A stretch of DNA of 64,000 nucleotides from Jiella avicenniae (GTDB lineage: Bacteria; Pseudomonadota; Alphaproteobacteria; Rhizobiales; Rhizobiaceae), in NCBI RefSeq assembly GCF_021390325.1, contig NZ_JAJUWU010000024.1, positions 1-64,000 on the forward strand, given 5' to 3'. The position numbers and the translations under genes were made by a program. The notes under the pieces are model-generated. The model did no database searches. It had not been told where the DNA came from and saw nothing but the letters and a program-made list of their open reading frames with translations. Below, one piece after another: positions 55,741-64,000 of this stretch. The stretch's first letter is position 1; every line of letters begins with the position of its first letter.

Positions 55741-57981
55741 TCACCACGTGTAGCGCAGCGTGCCGCGGACGGTGCGGCCGTCGTTGTAATAGGCGGTGTC
55801 GCTGAAGGTATCGACGTGGGCGACGTAGCGCTTGTCGAAGATGTTGGTGGCGTTGACCTGCAGCGCGGCGTTGTCGGTGATCTTGTAGGTCAGCGCCGCG
55901 TCGACGGTGGTCCGGGCGTCGAGGTCGATGGTGTTGGCATCGTCGGCATAGCTCGGGCCGAAATAGCGGACGCCGGCGCCGATCGTCAGGTCGCCGATCC
56001 TGCCCTCGCCGGGGATCGTGTAGTCGGCCCAGATCGAGGCGATGTGCTCGGGCACGAGCTGCGGGCGATGACCGGCATTGCCGAGGACGTCCTCCTTGAT
56101 CTCGGCGTCCCAGTAGGAATAGCCGAGGGTGAGGTCGAGGCGGTCGTCGAGCGCCATCTTGCCTTCCAGCTCGACGCCCCGGACGTTGACTTCGCCGAGC
56201 TGATACTGCGCCGTGTAGTTCGGGTCCCACTGGGTGACGTTCGACTGGGTCAGATCGAACAGCGCCAGCGTGAACAGGGCATCGACGCCCGCCGGCGCAT
56301 ATTTCGCGCCGACCTCGTACTGGGTGCCTTCCTGCGGCTCGGCCGGCTCGGCCAGCGAGGAGCGGCTGGTGCCGATCGGCTGGAAGGATTCGGAGTAGTT
56401 GGCGTAGAGCGAGACCTCGTCGGTGGCCTTGTAGGTCAGGCCGAGGCGGGAGGTGAAGGCTTCGTCGGTGACGGCGTCCGTCCCTTTCGAGACGAAGCCG
56501 CCGCCATAGTCGTAATCGTAGTCGTCGATCTGCCTGACGTGATCGTAGCGGCCGCCGAAGGTGAGGATCCAGCGATCGTCGATGGTCAGCTCCTCCTGCG
56601 CGTAGAGGCCGACGATCTCGATCTCGGTGTCGTCGATCAGCTGCCGGTAGGGGACGACGCAGCCGCGGCCGCAGTCGGCGGGGCTGGCGATGTCGATCGG
56701 GCTCGCGGTGCCGTCCTTGCGGGTCTCGGTGATGTCGTAGTGCGAATAGTCGATGCCGACGAGGGTGCGGGTGTCGAAGAGGCCCAGCGACGCGTCGTAT
56801 TGCAGCTGGTTGTCGATCAGAAAGCTTTCGCTCTTGCCGTAGATTCCGAGAGAGGAGCGGGCGAGGCTGGTCGTGCCCGGGCCGAGCGGCGCGCCGGGAT
56901 AGACCGACTCGTAGGTGAGGTCGAGATTGGTATAGCGGGCGTTCGAGCGAAACTGCAGGCCGTTGTCGAAATCGTGGCTGAACAGCCAGCCGAGGTTGAA
57001 CTCCTCGGTGTCCATGTTGTCGTAGTCCCTCACGCCGAGGAACGTGTCCGGATCGAGGCCCGAGCCGTAGGGGATGCCGTGCGAGGTGTTGCCCTTGCGC
57101 TTGTCGTAGTCGCCGAGGATGGTCAGGCTGGTGGCGGCATCCGGGCTCCAGGTGAGAGCCGGAGCGACGTAGAGCCGGTCGTCCTGCGTGAAGTCCGCGC
57201 CGTTGTTGCCGTCCTGCCATTTGGCGGTCATCCGGTAGGACCAGTCGCCGGTGGCCGTCAGCGGCGCGCCGAAATCCGTCCCGGTCTCGATGTGGCGGTC
57301 GCCGAAGCTGGTGTAGACTTCGCCGAACGGCTGGTCCTGGGGCCGCTTGGTGATCGCGTTGACGAGGCCGCCCGGCCCGTTCAGCCCGAACAGCGTCGAG
57401 GTCGAGCCTTTGAGGACCTCGAAGCGCTGGGCGCCGTAAGGCTCGATCCGGCTGCCGGTGAAGTTCCAGGTCCGGTTCGGCAGGCCGTCGCGATAGGATC
57501 CGTAGTTGGATTGATAGAAGCCGCGGATGAGATAGAAATCGTAGCGGTCGTCGGACCCGTAGATGTCCGAGGACACGCCCGGGGTGTAGGCGAGCACTTC
57601 GTCGAGATCGTCGACGTCGCGCTGGCGCATCTCCTCTTCGGTCACGACCGAGACGGCGGCCGGCAGATCGAGGATGGGCGTGTCGGTCTTCGAGCCGACG
57701 GCGGTGTTTCTGGCGACGATGCCGGTGTCGGGGCCGACGGCACCGCCCGTCCCGCCGTCGATGACGACGGTGTCGAGATCGATCGTTGGACCATCGGAGG
57801 CGGCAGACTGGGCGAAGGCGTAGGACGGCTGGATCAGGGCGAGCGCCGATCCGCAGAGGAGAAGCGCCGCCGTCGGCCGGCTGCGCTTGCACGGTCTCTC
57901 CCAGCGGGCGGCGGCGCCCGGCGTCTTCGGATCGCTATGGGTCCCATTGCCTGCGCGGCTCAGCCCGTCCTTGGCGTCCAT
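55741..57981 (-). CDS. TonB-dependent siderophore receptor
   Basis: The 746-residue outer-membrane receptor has a signal region ending near YAFAQSAASD, an N-terminal plug (VVTEEEMRQRDVDDLDEVLAYTPGV, IRGFYQSNYGSYRDG, EVLKGSTSTLFGLNGPGGLVNAITK in parts), a long beta-barrel and a C-terminal Trp (GTLRYTW) for BAM insertion. It resembles ferrichrome/ferrioxamine-type receptors. Start ATG at 57981 has GGAT before it; the in-frame TTG at 57993 is unlikely. It diverges from an AraC regulator with an iron-box-like site, 600 bp away. Confidence 0.92.
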   Translation of the reverse strand: MDAKDGLSRAGNGTHSDPKTPGAAARWERPCKRSRPTAALLLCGSALALIQPSYAFAQSAASDGPTIDLDTVVIDGGTGGAVGPDTGIVARNTAVGSKTDTPILDLPAAVSVVTEEEMRQRDVDDLDEVLAYTPGVSSDIYGSDDRYDFYLIRGFYQSNYGSYRDGLPNRTWNFTGSRIEPYGAQRFEVLKGSTSTLFGLNGPGGLVNAITKRPQDQPFGEVYTSFGDRHIETGTDFGAPLTATGDWSYRMTAKWQDGNNGADFTQDDRLYVAPALTWSPDAATSLTILGDYDKRKGNTSHGIPYGSGLDPDTFLGVRDYDNMDTEEFNLGWLFSHDFDNGLQFRSNARYTNLDLTYESVYPGAPLGPGTTSLARSSLGIYGKSESFLIDNQLQYDASLGLFDTRTLVGIDYSHYDITETRKDGTASPIDIASPADCGRGCVVPYRQLIDDTEIEIVGLYAQEELTIDDRWILTFGGRYDHVRQIDDYDYDYGGGFVSKGTDAVTDEAFTSRLGLTYKATDEVSLYANYSESFQPIGTSRSSLAEPAEPQEGTQYEVGAKYAPAGVDALFTLALFDLTQSNVTQWDPNYTAQYQLGEVNVRGVELEGKMALDDRLDLTLGYSYWDAEIKEDVLGNAGHRPQLVPEHIASIWADYTIPGEGRIGDLTIGAGVRYFGPSYADDANTIDLDARTTVDAALTYKITDNAALQVNATNIFDKRYVAHVDTFSDTAYYNDGRTVRGTLRYTW

Positions 57982-58288
57982 GATCAGATCCAATCTCGTC
58001 GCCCGGCAGGCGCGGAGGATGCGCCGCGTCGCCGGGAGGGTTTCGTCGGGCCGATGCCGGCCGATGCCCGTCGATCGGGCCGCCGGCGGCGATTGCTGCG
58101 CCTTCGCAGCATCCGATCCGGTAACTTGACCGAATTCATCCGGTATTGAAGAATCCGCAAGGTTTGTAGGAATCGCCGCTCACTTTCCATCGGTGCGGGT
58201 CGGGTGTGTCCTTCAGGACACGGTTCGTCCGATCCCCTTGGCCCCGACGCGCCTTGAAACGGCATCGCGCGCCCGGATGGCGAACAGT

Positions 58289-58304
58289 GGCTTCACGTGA
58301 AACC
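58289..58304. promoter_or_regulatory. parS-like site in the receptor-regulator gap
   Basis: GGCTTCACGTGAAACC matches 13 of 16 positions of TGTTTCACGTGAAACA; the inner 12 bases CTTCACGTGAAA differ at one position. Confidence 0.5.
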
Positions 58305-58584
58305 TTCGGACGATTTCGCCGCTCCGACGCGACGACTGAGGGCCGACCGGCGAGGGATGCAGGGCAATCGCTTGAAGGCACGCGCCGTCGGCGACGCTCC
58401 GATCTTCTCCTTGCGGAGGAGATGGGTGGCAACCCGGAGGGGTGTTGCGCCATCTTCGAGAAGCCCGGCGCGAGGCGAACCCCCCTCTGCCTGCCGGCAT
58501 CTCCCCCGCAAGGGGGGAGATCAGGCCAATCGCCGGCCCGGCTTCGAGCGATTGCCATGGGAGCACGGCTTGACTCGGAATTTG

Positions 58585-58607
58585 AACATGATGATAACGA
58601 TCATGTT
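58585..58607. promoter_or_regulatory. Candidate iron-responsive operator before the AraC gene
   Basis: AACATGAT and ATCATGTT form an 8 bp perfect inverted repeat around 7 bases. The core TGATGATAACGATCA (58589-58603) fits TGA-N9-TCA, the box bound by the iron-sulfur repressor RirA in rhizobia. It lies about 110 bp before the AraC regulator start. Confidence 0.55.
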
Positions 58608-58712
58608 TTATCGGGGACCGCGCGGCGGCGCCGGTTGGGCCCACGCTCGGCCGGCGATCCGGCCCGATACCATCAGCGCAGGCGGCTTGCGACGTTGAGC
58701 TTCAGTCACTCC

Positions 58713-59603
58713 ATGCTCACCCGGACCGAGGGGATCCGCGCGACCGAGCCGGTCCGGTGGCGCGGCCTCGACGGCATGGCGGGGGTGTTCTGGGTCGCGG
58801 AGGGGCAGAAGCGGGCGACCGGCTACTACGTCTCCCCGGATCCGCGGATCGTCGTGTTCTTCAACGAGGTCGCCTCACATGTCCGGATGTGCGACCGGAA
58901 GGGCAGCCCGCGCTCCGGCTACCGCCCGATGCGTCGGGCGATCTACGTTCCGGCCGGTATGCCGCTGTGGACCGAATTCGAGGCGACGCATCGCTTCTCC
59001 CATCTCGATCTCCACATCCATCGCGACCGGATGCTGAAGCTCCTCGCGCCGTCGCTCGGCAGCTCGGCAGCCGAGGCAGCCCTCAGGCGACCGGCCGAAT
59101 CCGAGGAGGTCGGGGCGATCGACGACCTCGCGCGGCTGCTCGTCGAAGAACTCTCCGCCCCGTCGAGACCGGCGATCTATTCCGAATGCCTGGTCGGCGG
59201 CATCGCGGCGGCGCTCCTCGACCTCTCCGGGCCGGAATGCGACGCGACGACCCTCGGCCGTCTCGGCCGGGCGCAGATGGACGCGCTGGTCGCGCGGTTC
59301 GACGAGGCCGGCGACCGGCGCCTCCCGGTCGCCGAGATGGCTGCGACGGTCGGCCTGTCGGAGACCTGGTTCTCCGTGCTGTTCAAGCGGACGACGGGTC
59401 AGACGCCGCTGCAATGGCAACTGACGCGGCGCATCGCTGCCGCCAAGACCCTGCTGCTCGACGGCGATCTCACCGTCGCAGGAGTCGCCTCGCAGCTCGG
59501 ATTTGCCGACCAGGCGCATTTCACCCGGGTGTTCCGACAGGTCACCGGGGAGACGCCGGCGGCCTGGCGGCTGGCGCACCGGGCCCTGGCGCGGGGCGGC
59601 TGA
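58713..59603 (+). CDS. AraC family transcriptional regulator, siderophore-receptor type
   Basis: The 296-residue protein ends in two helix-turn-helix units (VAEMAATVGLSETWFSVLFKR and VAGVASQLGFADQAHFTRVFR) followed by the usual GETPAAWR. The N-terminal half is like regulators beside siderophore receptors (PchR/FoxR type). The ATG at 58713 is chosen; an in-frame TTG at 58695 is possible. It is transcribed away from the TonB receptor, which it probably activates when iron-siderophore is present. Confidence 0.87.
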   Translation: MLTRTEGIRATEPVRWRGLDGMAGVFWVAEGQKRATGYYVSPDPRIVVFFNEVASHVRMCDRKGSPRSGYRPMRRAIYVPAGMPLWTEFEATHRFSHLDLHIHRDRMLKLLAPSLGSSAAEAALRRPAESEEVGAIDDLARLLVEELSAPSRPAIYSECLVGGIAAALLDLSGPECDATTLGRLGRAQMDALVARFDEAGDRRLPVAEMAATVGLSETWFSVLFKRTTGQTPLQWQLTRRIAAAKTLLLDGDLTVAGVASQLGFADQAHFTRVFRQVTGETPAAWRLAHRALARGG

Positions 59604-59780
59604 CCGCTTCTCCCGATGACGACCCGGCAGCGGCGAGCGACGGGTCTTGCGAAGCCGCGGCCGGCCGGCCGAAGGCCGGTCGGGCATTCGATCCGGCATG
59701 CGAAGCGCGAGCCGCCGGCCCGCGGCTTCACGTCGTGACCAAGCTCTTTCGGGCCTGTCGCACCCGGACGCGAGCGCCAT

Positions 59781-60887
59781 ATGGCGGGCAAACGGACGCG
59801 AGGACGCCGGGGGGAGCGGGTGAAGGACAAGGTCGAGGCGGAGCTGACGAAGCGGGCGACCGTCGTCACGGCGGTGGTCATCGCCATGACGGCGACGGTG
59901 GCCCTCGCCTGGGTTGCGTCGGGCGCGCTGCTTCTGATCTTCGGCGGGCTCCTGCTCGCGGCGATCATCGGCGCGCTCGCCCGGCCGCTGCAATGGGCCG
60001 GGCTGAAGCGCGGCTGGGCCTTCTCGATCGTCATCCTGTTCCTGTTCGCGGCCATCGGCGGCGGGCTGTTCTACGGCGGCGTAACCCTCGTCAGCCAGTT
60101 CAACGACCTGTGGCACCAGCTGCGCGAGCAGCTTCAGGCGCTGGCGAAGACGATGTCGGAGATGGGCGTCGGCCCGGATGCCTCGGGGGGCGGGGAGGCC
60201 GGCGAGGAGATCGGCCTCGATACCCTGCTGCCCAATCCCTCCGGCATCTTCTCCTCGGCCTCCAAAGCGATGTTCTCGGTGCTCGGCACGCTCGGCAACG
60301 TCTTCATCGTCGTGTTCATCGCGATCTTCGTGGTGATCCAGCCCGAACTCTATCGCCGCGGCCTCGTCAGCCTGGTTCCACCGTCGAAGCGGGCGCGCGT
60401 CGACGAGACGCTCGGCGACGCTGCCGAGGAGCTGGTGCTCTGGGTCTGCGGCACCGGCATCTCGATGGTGACGGTGTTCGTCGTCACCTGGATCGGGCTG
60501 ATGATCGTCGAGATGCCGAACGCCTTCGTGCTGGCGCTGCAGGCCGGCCTCCTCGCCTTCATCCCGACGCTCGGCCCTTTCATCGCCGGCATTCCGATCG
60601 TCCTCGTCGGCCTGTCGGAATCGATGTCGCTGGCGCTGTGGGGGCTCGGCGTCTACGTGCTCGTCCAGGCGGTGGAGAGCAACGTCTCCCAGCCCGTCGC
60701 CCAGCGCTACACCAGCGCCCTGCCGCCGGCGCTGACGCTCGCCGCCCAGGCGGTGTTCGGTGTCCTGTTCGGCACGCTCGGCATCGCGCTGGCGGTGCCG
60801 CTCGTCGCCGTCCTGATGGTTTTCGTGCGCGAGCTCTACGTCAACGACACCCTCGGCGGGCCGCATGACGAACCGGCCTCGACATAG
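59781..60887 (+). CDS. AI-2E family transporter (PerM-like)
   Basis: The 368-residue membrane protein has about eight hydrophobic segments: a paired N-terminal set, a cytosolic helical stretch (residues 105-165), and the family signature AFIPTLGPFIAGIPIVLVGL with the C-terminal LALAVPLVAVLMVF-type end. The family exports small molecules or acts in sodium-proton exchange; autoinducer-2 transport is not general. The ATG at 59781 has no strong ribosome site. Confidence 0.88.
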   Translation: MAGKRTRGRRGERVKDKVEAELTKRATVVTAVVIAMTATVALAWVASGALLLIFGGLLLAAIIGALARPLQWAGLKRGWAFSIVILFLFAAIGGGLFYGGVTLVSQFNDLWHQLREQLQALAKTMSEMGVGPDASGGGEAGEEIGLDTLLPNPSGIFSSASKAMFSVLGTLGNVFIVVFIAIFVVIQPELYRRGLVSLVPPSKRARVDETLGDAAEELVLWVCGTGISMVTVFVVTWIGLMIVEMPNAFVLALQAGLLAFIPTLGPFIAGIPIVLVGLSESMSLALWGLGVYVLVQAVESNVSQPVAQRYTSALPPALTLAAQAVFGVLFGTLGIALAVPLVAVLMVFVRELYVNDTLGGPHDEPAST

Positions 60888-61089
60888 GCCGCCTGCCGGG
60901 TCTCGCGTCTGAGGCGGCACCGCGGCACATCGACCAAAGCTGCCGGCGGCGGCCGGGCCGAGGAGACGGAAGGCGGGTCGGCCGCTTAAGCCGCATCGCT
61001 CGAGCCCGTCGGTCCAGAGGGGGAAACGAAGCTCCGGCTGGCGCGTTGCGAGGGCAGTCACGCAATCATCCGACGATGAGGACATCTTC

Positions 61090-61488
61090 ATGGGCTTTGC
61101 CGCCGCGGCCAATCCGCTGACCTGCCTTCTCGCCGCCGCTCTCGCCTTCGGCTTCGGCTTCCTCTGGCACCGGCTGTTCGAGAAGCGCTGGATGACCGCG
61201 CCGGGCTATCGGGGCAAGCCGGCCCTGAAGCTCGCCCCGCTCGTCGTCGTCTTCATCGCCTATTTCGTCGTCGCCGAGATGCTCTCCGGCATCACCGCCC
61301 ATATCGGCGGGATCACGCTCGGCAACGCGCTGACCAACGCGCTTCTCGTGTGGGCCGGCTTCGTCCTGGCGACGATGGTCGTCGACCACTCCTTCGAGGC
61401 GCGGCCGCGCAAGCTGACGCTCGTCAATGCCGGCCACTGGCTCGGCGCCTTCGTCATCATGGCGGTGGTCATCGGCCTCGGCGGATAG
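61090..61488 (+). CDS. DUF1761 family membrane protein, second copy
   Basis: The 132-residue protein has four hydrophobic segments and a C-terminal LVNAGHWLGAFVIMAVVIG, like the LIDAGHWLL of the copy at 18490-18885. The N-terminal helix FLWHRLFEKRWM matches the GTIWYTALARNW position. Function unknown. Confidence 0.83.
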   Translation: MGFAAAANPLTCLLAAALAFGFGFLWHRLFEKRWMTAPGYRGKPALKLAPLVVVFIAYFVVAEMLSGITAHIGGITLGNALTNALLVWAGFVLATMVVDHSFEARPRKLTLVNAGHWLGAFVIMAVVIGLGG

Positions 61489-61638
61489 GTGCGACCGGGA
61501 GGAGGAATGGCGCGGCGGTCGAAGCCGGGCACGGCGAAAGTCTAACCTTTCGTCAACTGGACCTTTGCCGCCCCTTCGTCCTAAATCTCGCGAGGAGACC
61601 GCCGTCAGGCGGCGAGGCAGGCAAACGGGAGGAAAGCC

Positions 61639-63588
<1,950 letters not shown>

Positions 63589-64000
63589 GGGAAAGCGCGC
63601 CCGGAATTGGATGACCGGCCGCCCGTGGCTGCCGGTCCTGCGCGGGATGACAGCCGAGGAAAAGCGCTGCCGTCCGGCGTGAAGCCGCGACGACTTTCGG
63701 CGCGGCCTCCCCGAGGCGCCATGGCTTGGGCGCGGGCCGCGTCCTCACGAGATCGCCATACGGCCCAAGCCAGCACGGCGCCGCTCAATGGCTTCGACCG
63801 CTGCCCCGAATGACGCGGTTTCCATGGTTCGCCTCGACCCGTCCACGGAGACGTGGGAACGCACGGCGATCGCCTGAAGGCCATCGGCGACGCTTCGATC
63901 TCCCCCCTTGAGGGGGAGATGGGTGGCAACCCAGAGGGGGGGTGCCGCGCCATCGTCCCATTGGTTCGGCGCGGGGAACCCCCCTCTGCCTGCCGGCATC
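63589..64000. repeat. Right-end gap with family-1 copy H, cut by the window edge
   Basis: From about 63866 the A-type arm (GATCGCCTGAAGG, hairpin CCCCCCTTGAGGGGG, GGTGGCAACCCAGAGGGGGG), a centre and the start of the second arm (CCCCCCTCTGCCTGCCGGC) are seen; the rest lies beyond the window. At 63811-63830 a GATGACGCGGTTTCGATGG-like tail of family 2 is present. No gene is supported. Confidence 0.75.

Larger units (their letters stand above)
57982..58712. repeat. Receptor-regulator gap with family-1 copy G (core 58361-58558)
   Basis: Copy G is full length and in the orientation of copy A: GGGCAATCGCTTGAAGGCAC, hairpin, GGTGGCAACCCGGAGGGG, centre, CCCCCCTCTGCCTGCCGGC, hairpin, GGCTTCGAGCGATTGCC. 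The gap also holds a parS-like site at 58289 and an iron-box-like palindrome at 58585. No gene is seen. Confidence 0.8.

Overview
The window is chromosomal DNA from a high-GC alphaproteobacterium, most likely of the order Hyphomicrobiales (Rhizobiales); the genus cannot be fixed from the sequence alone. Evidence for this: the F0 operon order atpI-atpB-atpE-atpF'-atpF with a duplicated b subunit, the hemE/maf-aroE-coaE and mnmE-mnmG-rsmG-parA-parB / holA-lptE-leuS blocks, many palindromes of the parS type with core TTTCACGTGAAA, and clustered GANTC (CcrM-type) sites.

Layout. 0-6.6 kb: a class II glutamine amidotransferase, then coaE, a small NTF2-like gene, aroE and maf, all leftward. A gene-free 535 bp segment with the signatures of a chromosome replication origin follows, then rightward hemE and hemJ. 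6.7-12.3 kb: a dihydrodipicolinate-synthase-family lyase/aldolase, the F0 ATP synthase operon and a TerC-type membrane protein. 12.4-18.9 kb: ethanolamine ammonia-lyase (eutB and eutC pushed apart by a repeat), two consecutive valine-catabolism enzymes, an ETF-beta-type lysine methyltransferase and a DUF1761 membrane protein. 19.1-32.4 kb: a sugar-acid utilisation island (IlvD/Edd dehydratase, two SDR dehydrogenases, a DenD-like and a GarR/LtnD-like dehydrogenase, an FAH-family hydrolase, a tripartite tricarboxylate-type transporter, a D-2-hydroxyacid dehydrogenase) with its own FCD-type GntR regulator. A palindromic GTATACGT motif precedes three of its transcription units. A parDE pair with a frameshifted parE sits inside it.

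32.4-34.3 kb is an AT-richer patch with foreign-looking codon use. It carries one gene, a membrane-anchored coiled-coil protein ending in a metzincin-type zinc protease domain, and near-identical 22-23 bp direct repeats flank it. This is the least explained locus in the window. 34.3-37.3 kb: mscL, an orphan TAXI substrate-binding protein and two toxin-antitoxin pairs back to back. 37.6-44.1 kb: a thioredoxin-like YyaL protein, a LysE exporter, mnmE, a GNAT acetyltransferase, chaC and a small membrane protein. 44.4-54.6 kb: mnmG-rsmG-parA-parB, galM, then leuS-lptE-holA on the other strand. 55-64 kb: yggS, a TonB-dependent receptor divergent from an AraC regulator with a candidate iron box, an AI-2E family transporter, a second DUF1761 protein and acs.

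Genes and sites work together in three main ways. ParA and ParB sit among eight parS or parS-like sites spread over about 39 kb, mostly inside genes, so the right half of the window looks like the chromosomal centromere, about 20-60 kb from the proposed origin. The GntR protein and its shared operators tie the dehydratase, dehydrogenases and transporter into one regulon. Two families of palindromic intergenic repeats (at least eight and at least five loci) fill most gaps between operons. No rRNA, tRNA, CRISPR array or transposase gene was seen.
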